A stretch of DNA of 64,000 nt from Acanthosepion esculentum (GCA_964036315.1 OZ038496.1:15935149-15999148), one strand, 5' to 3'; positions 20,579 to 32,125 are shown, counted from the first letter of the stretch. Notes: generated by a model not told the origin, from the letters alone. Numbers and translations: made by a program.

Positions 20579-21010
20579 TGAAGTATAATTCTGTATTTGT
20601 CTATATTTCTGAGATGAGGTATTATGTACACTATTTAAATTATTTGGACTATTGTCCTCATCTTTGTCGCCATATTTATTACAACGTTTCGGCCATTGTA
20701 TACTCCAGCCTTCTTCAGGTGGTTGGAATGTCGAACTGAACCCTTTTTTTTGCTCACTGGGGTAGACTGTTCTTGTTCCACGTGCCACGTTTACTGGATG
20801 TCAATTATCTTCTGTTAATTCCCCTCTCCAAGTTCTCCACTGCCTTAAATGGGTATTGAATTCACACTCTTTGGGTTTTGTCACTGGATATAACCAACAC
20901 CTTTATCCACTGTGCCATGTGTCCTTGAGGACATCTGTGTATGAATAAATATGGTGACAAAAAATGAGGACAATAGTCCGAATAATGTAAATAGTGAAGT
21001 ATAATTCTGT
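20579..21010. mobile_element. SINE-A, foldback copy 3, with 16-bp target duplication
   Basis: Flanked by TGAAGTATAATTCTGT at 20579-20594 and 20995-21010, an exact 16-bp duplication. Inside, 20595-20935 is a complete SINE-A in reverse complement (tail GTCTATATTTCTGAGATG first; head TGTCCTTGAGGACA last). 20950-20994 is the forward SINE-A tail (AATATGGTGACAAAAAATG, GGACAATAGTCCGAATAA). Both outer ends are therefore SINE tails, and one duplication encloses the whole structure, so it inserted as one unit. Confidence 0.92.
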
Positions 21011-21239
21011 TGGAAAAAATATTAAATTTAGGAACCTAACATGTGTTTTATTTGCCATTTTTTTTATTTCTATAGCTGAAACGTTGAAATATGATTTTAT
21101 AGTTTTTGTATATTAAATGAAAATAGGCATAAAAACTAACTTTTTGAAAAAAATGTAAAGCTAAGTGTTGGGAAATATGACCATTGGAAGTTTTAACAAA
21201 TGATTTAAAAGAAGAATGATTAAGTATACTTCATTTTCT

Positions 21240-21519
21240 TCATCAAGGCATAGACAGTTATGGCTCTCCACAATCTCCTCTCCTTTGTAGTCCTTAATAA
21301 TTTTTTGTCTTTTTGTTATCTTTCCTGAACCTTGTTAAGATTTTCTTCCTTAATTTAAAGATGAGATATCAAGCTTTTCCTGCTGAAGTTTTATGTGCAC
21401 TATTCTGAAGTGGCACATGGGAGATCGTCGCTCTCCATACTTTCCTATCCTTTATAGCTCAAAACAATGTTTGCCCCTTATTATACCACCCAGTCTATGT
21501 TCTGTCATCCATTTACAAG
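21240..21519 (-). repeat. LINE-D 3' end fragments (two)
   Basis: Minus-strand LINE-D 3' sequence: GTTATGGCTCTCCACAATC at 21258 and GTCGCTCTCCATACTTTCC at 21428 are complements of the GAAATTGTGGAGAGCCATGA block found near the 3' end of LINE-D copies. Confidence 0.75.
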
Positions 21520-22795
21520 ATTTGTAAAGGGTTTTTAGTATTTTAGGATAATCTTTGGTTAATTTGCAGTATAAGCACAAAAAGCCCCCAGCATTGAGAA
21601 TGTACCACCCTGGTGTGAAATTCCCTGGTTATTTTGAAAATGACATTAAGACATTGCACTCGATTACCATTTAGAAGTTATGGACAATGTAAATTTGACT
21701 TCTTTTTTGTCATGTACACAGAATGTCTGACATTAGTGGCTTTGTTTACATACGTTTGCCTTGAGGAGTCATGTGGCACAGAAGCTTCAATTGTCTTGAT
21801 TACTACGCAATACGCAAAGTTCAAAATGAATGCACGAAAAAACATAAAATCCAACAATTAAAATAAAAATTATTTGCCTGAAAAGTAATATAAAGATTTT
21901 TTCCTTCTTTTGAACAATATTTTTTTATGTATCGTGAAAGTTTCTTGAATTTAAAGCTTCATAAATTACATTTTGTAGAATATTGGTTAACTTGCAAATG
22001 GTCTGACACACAGGTAGACTGGTGTAGTCACTTCCAGTTGAAAAAAAAACGAGTACTGAGTGATTTAATCGAGAGATATATGGGTGAATAGAGTCCACTC
22101 ATGCAAATTCTAGTAAAGTGGACTAACCTACCTTCTCCTATAAATGAGGTAGATTAGCTGGCCTGCCTTTACAAGGAGACACAAGGAGGCAGCCATGTTA
22201 GAATGTAAGTTATTTGACTTCTACACATTTTAGAGTGATATTCTGTTTCATTAGCTATAAGCAGATTTATTAAGGACTGTAGAAGTCAAATGACTTACCT
22301 GCTAACATGGCTGCCTTCCTGTATCTCCTTGGAAAGGCAAGCCAACTAATCTGCTTCATTTATAGAAGAGCACCACTTGCAAGCTAACCAATACTCTACA
22401 ACGATAATAAAGAAAAAAATACTTCATTTAAAAATTCATTTTAAAAAATAAGTGCATTTTAAAATAACATCCACGAAAATCACGCAGTAATCAAGACCAA
22501 TAACATACAAAAAACTGTAAAAAGTCTGTTAACTAAGTAAGCTTCTGTTTATTATCACTAGAGGAAAATGTATGTAAATAATGCCAGTAATGGCGGCGAG
22601 ACAATGTGAAAGAGATCGAACTTACATTGATGATAAATCGAAAATGGTGATTGAGCTCAATGTTTAAACATCATTTTCGAAATAACCAGGCAATTTCACA
22701 CCAGAATGGTACATTCTCAATACTGGGGGCTTTTCGTGCTTATACTGCAAATTAACTGAAGATTATCCTAAAATACTAAAATAGCTTTACAAAAT
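21520..22795. repeat. 1.3-kb imperfect palindrome
   Basis: The left arm from 21520 and right arm to 22795 are inverted copies over their whole length. Examples are GTTAATTTGCAGTATAAGC (left) against GCTTATACTGCAAATTAAC (right), GTACCACCCTGGTGTGAAAT against ATTTCACACCAGAATGGTAC, and, near the centre, GGCAGCCATGTTAGAATG against CTAACATGGCTGCC. The centre is near 22255. The left arm has an extra roughly 120-bp segment at 22010-22130. No transposase is encoded. The flanking DNA on both sides is LINE-D in the same orientation. Confidence 0.9.
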
Positions 22796-22811
22796 TAACT
22801 TTTACAAATTA

Positions 22812-23050
22812 ACCTAATCTTCTTCTATGTACCATGTCTCTTCAGGCAATCATGGCTCTCCACAATTTCTTGTCATTTGTAGCTCTTAATAAATTATTTC
22901 TTTTTGTTATTTCTCCCAAACCCTGTTCAACCATTTATTTCGTCAAGCTCATTAAGTATGTTATGCTATGTTTCTCTCTGTCCCTCTTGACTTCAATCTG
23001 TCCTGTGAGTATCAGAAATACCCCTCTCCAAATATAAACTAAATAGTGGA
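22812..23050 (-). repeat. LINE-D 3' end fragment
   Basis: CTTCTTCTATGTACCATGTC then ATCATGGCTCTCCACAATTT: complement of the LINE-D 3' end, running into the complement of its C-terminal coding region. Confidence 0.8.
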
Positions 23051-23149
23051 AATTTAAAGGGAAGTAAACAGTGTGGGAGTAAAAAATAAGAAAACATTAA
23101 AAAAAAAAACTACAGAAATCAAAAACATATTGTTAAGGCTAAGAAGAGA

Positions 23150-23467
23150 CTCGAACCAACAGGTGGCTTTACAGAAGGATGCTGAGGATACCATGGACTG
23201 AAAATGTGAGCAACAACAAAGTTTTAGAGAAAATGGAAACAAAAAGGACACTTATGCTTGGGAAATCTGATACTCACAGGACAGATTGAAGGCAAGAAGG
23301 GCTGGAAAACAACACATAATCTACTTCGTGAACTTGAGTAAATAGATGGTGGAACAGGGTCTAGGAGAAATAACAAAAGACGATTTATTAAGAGCTATGA
23401 AGGACAGGAAATTGTGGAGAGTATTGCCTATTCTTGAAGGGACTTGGCACATAAAAAAAGAAGAATT
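23150..23467 (+). pseudogene. LINE-D C-terminal fragment
   Basis: Plus strand: an ALQKDAEDTMD-like frame whose nucleotides match the MWFYRKLLRMSWTEH block (CAGAAGGATGCTGAGGATAC), then KMETKRTLML, and EQGLGEITKDDLLRAMKDRK near 23355-23410, ending in the GAAGAA tail at 23465. Lies tail-out, opposite to the minus-strand fragment next to it. Confidence 0.8.
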
Positions 23468-23468
23468 C

Positions 23469-24283
23469 ACCATTATGTTTGCTCAAGTACAGAGGTGTGT
23501 TGAATTACAGCTCTCTCACTGCCAACTGGATGCTAGTTTGGCACCTTCCTCTGAAGGTGAATATCGCATTGATTCTACAAATCAAACTTATTAGCTTCCC
23601 CAATAAAGTAATGTGGAACTGTTATTTGAAATCAGAATTGGACTTGCTCTTTAAATGTTGTAAATATTCTAGCTTACAGCAGCTTTTCTAAACCTTAAAT
23701 TTTCTGTGAACGGTTATTAGGTGTTTTGTTAGAGATGGTGTTCAAAAGAATCTAAAATAGTATAGATTGTTGGCTTTCTGTGAAACATTATTATTCAAAC
23801 AGTTCCTTGAGGAGAAGGTTGAAGTTGGGAATTGTAATGGTGAAATTAGCAATTTCTATACAGAAATTATTTGGCATTCTTTGACTGAACAGTTTTACTG
23901 TAAGTTGAAATTTATAAAATCTTTTTCTTAAAACAGCTTCTGAGGAAATTAGACTTCTGAAGTTCATTATTAACTGTTAATGCTCTTTCTACTATTGATG
24001 GGAATTTAAAATAATAGTATTGAATAAACAGATTAGTGCTTTAGAGGTTAGAACAGCTGATATATGTAGCATGGTGGAATGTCCTGGTTGTCTGCTGGTT
24101 CTTTTGTGATAGATAAATATCCATCATTTACCATTATGTTTGCTCAAGTACAGAGGTCTGTTGAATTACAGCTCTCTCACTGCCAACTGGATGCTAGTTT
24201 GGCACCTTCCTCTGAAGGTGAATATCGCATTGATTCTACAAATTGAACTTATTAGCTTCCCCAATAAAGTAATGTGGAACTAA
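23469..24283 (+). repeat. 155-bp direct duplication (23469-23625 and 24128-24283)
   Basis: ACCATTATGTTTGCTCAAG through CAATAAAGTAATGTGGAAC occurs twice with two or three differences, separated by about 500 bp of unrelated DNA. The high identity suggests it is recent. Confidence 0.95.
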
Positions 24284-25605
24284 TTACTTGGTTATGTTAA
24301 ATAGATGGAACCACCATAGCGTCTTCTTTCATTCGCTACAGTGCTTTACTTTTCTAGTATTGACCAAAGTTTACTTTCAAACCTACTTTTTCTTTTTACT
24401 AATGTTCACCTTATTGGCAGTGGTGACTTTATCTAGTATTCAAGAATCTAATTTCTTCTTTTTTGATGGCGTTGATGACTACATTCACTGCCAATATGAA
24501 GATTAGAAGCTTCCTGTTTTATAAAAAACGTCTCCTGTCATCCAGTTCCTGTCACTGTTTGGCTTTGCAAGAGTTGGCTGAAGGTGAAAGAAAATTAGAA
24601 TAGAAGAAAATGCCAAAGACATGAATTTATTTAAAGTGGACTTCAACTTGCCAGGAAGTGACCCACACACTTGATTTCGTGACCTTTTCCTCTGTGGCAC
24701 ATCAACATGCTTCCTATACATTTGTTTTATTTCTCCTCCTTTATTTTATTTTTATAACAAAAGCCTTAAACTATCATTTTTATAGTTTTTCTATATTCTG
24801 ATACAAAGGACACCCACATAGAAAGGGAAGAGGTGGTTTTGTCTTGATCATCAGTGTTTCTGTTTGATAGACCAGCGAATGATTCCATTTGTAGTTTGCT
24901 CTTCTAAGCAGTATCCATTTTAACTGAAGGTGAATGGGAAGTAAAGGGATTTTCGGAGATCAAGTGGCAACAAAGCCAGAAATAGGCTATATCCAGGTGC
25001 TGGTCTATATTAACTGTCATGCTTGGAATCAGGTAGAGTGCTTGTTGGTCTGTGTTGCAATTCCAAAGCCTCCATTTCATATTGCTAGGCACTATGTTGT
25101 GAATTTTTAATGATAAGTGTTGACACAGCAGAAGCTGTCCCAAGTATCACCTACCTACCCCGTACCAAATTTTCTTTAGATGTTCTAATAATATTGGGAG
25201 GCGGCAGATGTTCTGGTGGATTGCTGTCTTTGAATTGAGAGTTTAAGGAATTGTTTAAATGAGCAATGGTGAGAATTTTTTTCTTCTTTCTCTTTAAAGT
25301 GTCTTTGCTGAACCCATACTCTGATTCTGAAAGGTTAGAGAAAGGAGAAAAGAAAAGCCCATAATGGCAGACTGCACAGTAAACCGATTAAAAGTTAGAA
25401 AAAAATATAAACAGATGGTGAAATCAATAATAATAATAATAAAAAATGAAAAAAATATTCTCTGTCAAACAGTTTGTCCGTGCCAAGCAAATAAAAGTAC
25501 AGATTTCAAAGAATTGATGATATTTTTAAATCAGTGAATCATGGAGATATTTTTTAAACCTGGAGTGTGACAAGGGTGTGTTGCCCAACCAGATTAATTT
25601 AATAT
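24284..25605. other. no feature recognised
   Basis: About 1.3 kb of apparently single-copy DNA without a recognisable exon or repeat. Confidence 0.55.
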
Positions 25606-25611
25606 GCATAA

Positions 25612-25950
25612 AGACGGTTTTTACCTGCATTTCTGGGATGAGGAGTTATCATTATTATACTATTTATATTCAGACTGTTATCCTAATCTTTGTTGTTTTT
25701 ATCACAGTGTTTCAACCTTCATACCTTCAGGCCTTCCTCAGGTATAAATTGATTTGGGTAACCTACAAGGAAATCTGAACTGAACCCTTTAATTAATATA
25801 CAGGGGTAGACTGTTCTTGTTCTGCTGCACATTTCTGAGTTTTTGGTTGGACAGTTATTATTATAGGCTTATTTAATGGACATGTGGCTGAGTAGTTAGA
25901 AAGTTCACTTTCTGATCATGGCACCTGGGTTCAAATCTCACCATAGTCGA
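25612..25950. mobile_element. SINE-A variant (minus) joined to a tRNA-like SINE head (plus)
   Basis: 25612-25800 is minus-strand SINE-A tail and body (GGGATGAGGAGTTATC, GCCTTCCTCAGGTATAAAT). 25868-25950 is a plus-strand tRNA-like unit with good polymerase III boxes, GTGGCTGAGTAGTTAG (box A) and CTGGGTTCAAATCTC (box B). The two are again back to back. Confidence 0.65.
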
Positions 25951-26089
25951 TTTGTAATAAGTATTAATGAATAATAAGAAATAAATAAGATGAATAATTA
26001 ATTTTGTTAGTTTATGTGAGCATCTTCAAAATCCAAATGAAAAGTGAAGGAAAGTTGTTACCATGGAAACCCCACTGCACAAAATTCTA

Positions 26090-26430
26090 CTGAGTTTTTG
26101 TCTGAATTTCTGGGATGAAGAGTTATCATTATATTCAGACTATTGTCCTCATTTTTGTTGTTTTTATCACAACATTTTGGTTGTTGTGTCCTCCGGTTAT
26201 ATTGATTGTATATAATCGTATACATATTGTACATCAACCTGGGCAACCTACAGGGAATTCCGAATGAGGGATATTGTCTAGTTCTTATTTTTATTTAATA
26301 CTGTTCTGTTATTGCTTGCATGTTTCTACCAAGTGCACGTATACACTGCCCAACTCAGAGATTGAACTCAGAACCACAATAGGACAATGGTTTAGTGGAT
26401 AAAAGTGTTGGTTTGTGAATTTGGGGATGT
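26090..26430. mobile_element. SINE-A variant, minus strand, with forward head start
   Basis: Minus-strand tail/body (CTGGGATGAAGAGTTATC, GACTATTGTCCTCATTTTTG, AACATTTTGGTTGTTG) then a tRNA-like complement (GAGATTGAACTCAGAACC), followed by a forward head fragment (AATGGTTTAGTGGATAAAAG). Confidence 0.65.
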
Positions 26431-26574
26431 ACTGATTTTTTAAAAATAAATTTAAAATTAATTTCTAATTTGTATAAAATATCAAGACATTAAGTTTCCT
26501 GAAAAGAATAAAATGGAGAAAAATTAGTGAAATTTGATTGGAATGTTAAAACTCAAAGTACAATTTCTGAAATG

Positions 26575-27450
26575 AGAAGTGATTGTTATTTATACTATTT
26601 AAAATCAGACTGTTGTCCTCATCTTTGTTTTTATTATCATAATGTTTTGGCTATTGTGCCCTCCGACCATTATCAGGTGTATATCGATCCAGGTAACCTA
26701 TAGGAAAATCCGAACAGAACACTACAAAACAATAGCCTAGTGGATTAAAGTATTGGTTCTTGAATTTGATGACATAGTAATTGTGAGTTCAATCCCTGGA
26801 CCAGGCAGTGTGCACTTGAATTCAGTGGAAACCAGGTGATCAATAACTGAGCTATACTAAAAATAAGAACTAGATGAAATATCTCTAGACATGGATAGTG
26901 GAATGAGAAGTTTACCTCCATAGTTGAAATAAAGGGTTCTATTCAGAATTCCCTGTAGGCTCAACTCCAGACACTTTCTCACCGATATGATATGGCTTCC
27001 CTCTGTCTATTCTACAAATATTTTCATGGTTACTTCTCTGAAGAGCTTTTTTTTCCCTGGTGCCTTGACTACATTCATTTAAGCATGTTACTATATCAGC
27101 ATCTAGGACCTACCCATTTTCTGTTGAAATAGTTAAATGCAACCACCACTTCTACTCCAACAGTTTCTTTTCTTGCACTCCCCACCTGTGGAACTCCCTT
27201 TCATTTACCTGTTTCCTTGATAACTACAATTTTTAAAAAATTGAATGCAACGTCAGTTGCCATCTTCTGTTGCCGTGATCCCTGTCCTTTTTTCCATTAC
27301 TCCTGCCTTGCTCGGGGTGAAAAGCTTAAAAAAAGCAAAAAAGGTGACCCAGATCAATATACACTTAATGGAAGCCGGGGTTCACAATGGCCAAAATGTT
27401 GTGATAACAACAACAAAGATGAGGACAGTAGTCCAAATATAAATACAGAC
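26575..27450. mobile_element. SINE-A foldback copy interrupted by LINE-L
   Basis: 26575-26725 is reverse-complement tail and body; 26730-26955 is forward head (GCCTAGTGGATTAAAG), B box (GTGAGTTCAATCCC) and body. The forward body breaks at CCTGTAGG (26955) and resumes at TGACCCAGATCAATATAC (27343), ending at about 27440. The joined sequence matches the uninterrupted left arm (complement of GATCCAGGTAACCTATAGG), so the LINE-L piece was inserted later. Confidence 0.8.
26956..27342 (+). mobile_element. LINE-L 3' fragment, nested in SINE-A
   Basis: Plus-strand C-terminal LINE sequence (LTPDTFSPI-like start CTCAACTCCAGACACTTTC, then an LWNSLSF-like block at GTGGAACTCCCTTTC) and the family 3' end CTTGCTCGGGGTGAAAAGC with an A-rich tail. 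Confidence 0.75.
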
Positions 27451-30400
27451 CAATCTCTTTAATCCGAGATGCTTGGGACCAGGCCACAGAAAATGCTAGA
27501 TGATAGAAATCACACCCAAAAAACCCTTTGTAAATATAGTCTTGTCAGCCAATTCCAGAGGTTGGGGCCATTCCTGACAGATTTGTTGTGCTTAGTCTTA
27601 ATGGGGGCTGGAATGCCAATCTGGACTCAAAGATAAACGGGGGTGGGGAGTTAGTGGGAGTTTATCAGGTAAGTGTAGCTTGGTTGATCTGATCAAAGAG
27701 TTTGTGCTCATTGATAGATACTGTGTCAATCATCTGGGGGCAGGAGATGTGGACATGGGTCCATCTACCTGGACAGAATGTTAGAGAGAAGGGTTGATCT
27801 AGATTTGCTAGATTTTCCCATGTTCCACCTCTTAGACTATTTGGATCATAGACTTATCTGTGCCTGGATAGTGTTAGGTTATAGGTCTAGAATGACTGTA
27901 CACTGGAAGTTCAATCTGTCCTTACTGGACAGGTGGAACTTCCAGCACCAGCTGACTATATTAGTGCAGTGGGAATTAGTGGGGGTGGTTATTGGGAATA
28001 AGTGGTGGGAGAGCCTTAAGGATAGGATTAAGTCCTTCACCACTGAATATAGCCAATGACTCAATCTAGATAGGGCTAAAAAGGTGAAGAATCTAAAGGA
28101 TAGTCTGGTCTGGGCAGTGGCTGGGGAGATTCCCTAGAGATAGCTGTAGCTAGGCAGGCCCTGTAGTGTGAGGCCATCAGGGTCAGGTAGTTAGACATAG
28201 GTTAAACAAGATGTCTAATGAAGATGTGAACATGGGCACAGAATTGCACAAGGAAGAGATGCATCAAGGTTCTGTTCAATACATTCATAAGGTCAATACT
28301 CCAGAGCTGCGCTGATCAATTTGGATCAGTCCAAGGCATTCAACACGGTTGGCCATTGATACATGGCTGCTGTCCTGCAGGTCATTAGATTTGAACCTGA
28401 CTTTTGCAAAAGGATCAGCCTCCTCTATCACTCCCCCAGTGCTGTGGTACAGGTAAACAGAAAGTGATCGGGGAGCTTTTGTGATGTCTGTGTTGGTTCA
28501 AAATGGTTGTCCACTGTTGCCTTTACTTTATGCTTTAGCATTGGAGCCCCTCCTTTGCCAGCTGAAGGATAGGGCATGCAGAATCACTGTCTCTAGTGGA
28601 GCTTGATCCAGGGTTTTTGCATACACTGATGGCGTATCCATTTTCGTGTTGTGTCACAGTGACATTAAGGTGGTGCAGAAAGTGCTGAAATAGTCATAGG
28701 GGCCAAAATTAAAATGCAGCAAGTCTTCCAGGAGATTGCTAGTTAGGTGTCTGGAAGGGGATCATGCTTCCAGGACCCTTTGGTTGGACTGATGAACCTG
28801 TCCACATTCTTGGAGTGTTGTTCGGGTCTGGATTCCAGCTAAAGAAGAATTGATCAGTGCTACAGACAAAGGTCGAAGTGTCAGTTCGGACTTGGCTCTG
28901 AAGTAGGTTGTTCTTGAAGGGTAGGGCTGAGGCATGTGCCACTTTCGTTTTAACTCTCATCCTTTACCGCTTGGCTGTACTTCGTCTTTGCAGGACCTGT
29001 ATGGTGGTGATCGAGTGTTTGTTGACCACCCTCTTGTGAGGTGGTCACAAACATTGGGTCTGTAAATAAGCCTGTTTCCAGCATCTGTGTCATGTGAGGG
29101 CTAGGATTGCCACACCTGGTGAGTCATCGACATGCCTCAAGGTTGGTTCTCGTACTCTGCATTTTGATGGAGGACTCCATTTTGATGGGTAGTATTAGGG
29201 ACGCCTTCCATAGTCTTATTATCACTCCTACCATTTCTTGAACTAAGTGCTGTCGTAGTTGTGGAAGGTTGTTGAGTTTCCTCAATGAGTGTTGATTGGT
29301 CATGAAGGCCTTTCCTCAGACCAGTGACCTTTCATGGCCTTGTAGTCTGTTGTATCGTGAATTAGTGGAGGGGGTTGCAAAGGATCATCTATGTGGCTGG
29401 CTTGGTTCATCAGCATCAGAGTTGTGGTCTTTCTGGTCTTGGGTGCCAGTGGCAGATTATCTTAGCAAACCTGAGTTTTTACTTACCTGGCAATTGATTT
29501 CAAACATGATATCTCTCAATGACGTAACCTTCATATGGGGGAGGCAGACTTGCCTAACTGTAATCGGTGTGACCTTGGTTTAGAGGAGACAGCTTTGCAC
29601 ACCTACTATTATTCTCTGGTACGCCCTTTCTGGGATTATGTTGGTGAGCTGACAGTTTGCATTTGCTCCCAATCAGATTGTGTCCATTGATCTTGCGTAT
29701 GTGTGTGACAATGTGTTGCCCTTGTTCTCCAGGGTAAAATGGATGGTGTTTTTTACGCTGCTGGTAGTGTGGACATTGTGACAGGAGGAAATCTTATTAT
29801 ATGAATGTTATTTGTATCAGGATCTAGTTGTTTTCTTTAAGCATCAGCTTAGGGTAAAAATCAGATCTGATAGAAAGCGTTTGATATCGACAGATTTCAG
29901 TGAAAGGTGGGTGACTGTGGTGAGCTTGGTTCATGTGAACAGGGCTAGCCTTAATTTTCTCTTTTAAGTCCCTTTAATGCACCGGGCCAGTTTCCTGTGG
30001 ACCCTCCCCTGGTTAAGTTTGTCACATTTTGTTTTCTTAGTTAATGTGAATGTGTGTTGCTCCTGGTCTGTTCTTGGCATTCACTTTTGTTATGATCCAT
30101 GTCGAGATTCCCAACCTCCCCAGTTTGTTTTTGTCCCCCTTTTTACAGCTTTAGATTTTTCCATTCTCTCATTTATTTGTACCCTCTCCACTCCATTAGT
30201 GAGTGTGCTTCCTGTTTCTGTGTATCGGCAGAATTTAATGGTCACTATTATTTTGAGGAGTGGAAGGTTCCTACTAACATTTGTTTTAGTTTATTTTTGT
30301 TACATCTTTAGTTAATTTATTGAGTTCATCCCCTCCCCATCATTTCATGGAATTTTTATATATTTTTATATTATAAACTGTTCAAAGTTTTATGGCATAG

Positions 30401-30924
30401 GGTGTTTTTTATGTCCTCTGTGAATATGCGGTATTGTGGTATATGCAGGTTTGAGTGGTTTGAGATAGATGGGTTCTTGTGGTAAATGGACAAATTGTAA
30501 TGAATGAACGGGTCATGATTGTAATTAACTAGGAGTAGTATAGCTAATGAGTACCAGTCTTTTTCTCCACTTCCCCTTATGCTTTGTGCCACAATTCATG
30601 TATGATGTATAAATAAAGGATCTATATTCAGTTACAGCCCACTTTCTTTTGTCTGCCAATTGGTCAATAGTTGGGAACTTCCCTGTGAGGGTGTGTATCA
30701 TAGTTTTGATTATACAATAAATATGCAGCTATATTTAAGAAATGAGCACTGTATGACTAAAATGACTGTATCACTAAAACACTCTGCTGTTGTTGGCTGC
30801 TGCAGTTAGTTGTAAACAATGTGTGATGCTGCCTTCATAGTCAATCAATGAACTAATGGTGGCTGATTCAAAAATGTGCTGGACGATGGGGGTTACAGAG
30901 TGCCAGATCAAAGAGATTGAACTC
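27446..30924. mobile_element. pogo/Tigger-like inverted termini enclosing a LINE
   Basis: Left end CAGACCAATCTCTTTAATCC (after TA at 27444-27445) and right end, reverse-complemented, GAGTTCAATCTCTTTGATC (before TA at 30925-30926), resemble the termini of pogo-like elements with ATCCGG-type subterminal repeats. The left interior continues GATGCTTGGGACCAGGCC. No pogo transposase was seen; the interior is largely the LINE below. Confidence 0.5.
27550..29995 (+). pseudogene. degenerate non-LTR retrotransposon ORF2 (endonuclease and RT remnants)
   Basis: The plus strand shows endonuclease-like sequence (VDLIKEFVLIDRYCVNHLG-like reading, then PMFHLLDYLDHRLICAWI near 27820-27865) and the linker (WKFNLSLLDRWNFQHQLT, WWESLKDRIKSFTTEYSQ, 27905-28060). 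RT remnants follow: AALINLDQSKAFNTVGH near 28305-28350, then LLYHSPSAVVQVN near 28420-28460. C-terminal sequence is LLYRELVEGVAKDHL, FLLTWQLISNMISL near 29350-29510 and LRVKIRSDRKR near 29845-29880. The second half of RT with the catalytic Y-x-DD box is too worn to read, and a large part between linker and RT is deleted. The family is a long APE-type LINE different from LINE-D and LINE-L; clade not assigned. Confidence 0.75.
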
Positions 30925-31089
30925 TAGCATAAATAATGAAAGCACAATATATAAAAGAAATATCTTCGATCAGGACTTGATATTCTGATTTTTGCTGAAA
31001 CAAATTTACAAAATAATCTTCTTGAAGTGGTTTTGAATTTGGTTACTAGTTTTTCTTATCAGATTTATTTGGCTTTTTAAAAAAATCAT

Positions 31090-31500
31090 TTCACTTCATG
31101 CAAGGCAATAAAGCCCCTAAGATACAAGGTGAGGTAACTGAGAGTGAAAGAACTGAGAAAATGTTATTGAGTAGAAAGGACAGTAAAAAAGCAGGATTCA
31201 AAAAGATGACAATTGACATTGCATTTAAATTTTGAAAAACATAGTTGATAGGAAAGCAAGAAGACAAAAGAGAGATCTATAAGAGAAAGAAAAAAATGAT
31301 TAGAATAGAACTTAGTCACATCTCGCCATTTCAACTGTAAACTGATGAGACATAATTGCCAATCTGTTAATAATTTTAAATTCATGAAGTCAAGATACCA
31401 AAGAGGAAAGTTCGTTTGAACAATCACCATGAAAAAGGCACAGGTAAGCCACTTTATTGAAGCCAAGATACCAGGTCAGGACTGATGACATTGCAAATTC
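31090..31500 (-). pseudogene. LINE-L C-terminal fragment and 3' end
   Basis: Minus strand: worn C-terminus including LSYQLCFSKFKCNVNCHL, then the family 3' end (complement of TTTCACTTCATGCAAGGC at 31090). It is 5'-truncated, as are all LINE-L copies here. Confidence 0.75.
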
Positions 31501-31945
31501 TTGCTTGGTTTTTGTCTCTCCATGATGATGTGTGTGACAAATTATTTTCCATCCTACAACCACTTTCCCACAGATGGAAAATCACAAGCTTCCTGCCGCT
31601 CTGTGTTTAGACGGACTATATTCCTTAGTTCCAACAGTTCTAACATTCATGGCTAGGACTCACCATATTACACCCATTGTCGTGAAGCACTCTCATTCCC
31701 TTTGTATTCCTTTGGTGAAATGTAAGTTCCACTCGAACAGTTTCTTCCAACAAACTACTGCTTTATGGAACCAACTCCCAAGGGGATGCTTCCCTAATCA
31801 CTACAATCTTAACCTGTTCGAAATTATGGTAAACGATTATCTGAACCACATGTCTCCATAAACTGTGCCGCTTACTCTGTAACCCTCTACCTTGAGTGGT
31901 TCTTGGGCCTTGTACGGGATGAACATTAATGTAAAAAAAAAAAAA
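31500..31945 (+). pseudogene. LINE-L-related C-terminal fragment with 3' UTR and poly(A)
   Basis: Plus strand: DKLFSILQPLSHRWK, KCKFHSNSFFQQTTALWNQL and GCFPNHYNLNLFEIMVN (C-terminal block typically written F.RT..LWN.LP...FP..YNL..FK...N). Then AACCCTCTACCTTGAGTGG, GATGAACATTAATGT and an A-tract at 31932-31945. Same subfamily as 34290-35440. Confidence 0.85.
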
Positions 31946-31959
31946 GGAAATGAACCAGA

Positions 31960-32125
31960 CCAGATGTGGCAGCAATATTCAATGCATGGAGGAATGGTAG
32001 ACTTAAAATATGTATGAGATAGATTCTGGCAAGAAAAATTGTTTAGCACGACACAGTGAACCAAGAATTGAATATTGCTGCCACATCTCGTCTTGTTCAT
32101 TTACGTTTTTTTTCTTCCTTGCAGC
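31960..32125. repeat. inverted LINE fragments (EYCCHIW segment)
   Basis: Left GATGTGGCAGCAATATTCAA and right TTGAATATTGCTGCCACATC are exact inverted copies about 70 bp apart. Both encode the IEYCCHIWS/IEYCCHISS block that precedes the LINE-L C-terminal region. 32126-32830 after it is AT-rich and featureless. Confidence 0.8.

Noticed and set aside
25868..25950. Possible genuine tRNA gene
   Set aside because: Boxes A and B are good, but the acceptor and anticodon stems do not close, and it adjoins SINE sequence, so it was annotated as a SINE head.
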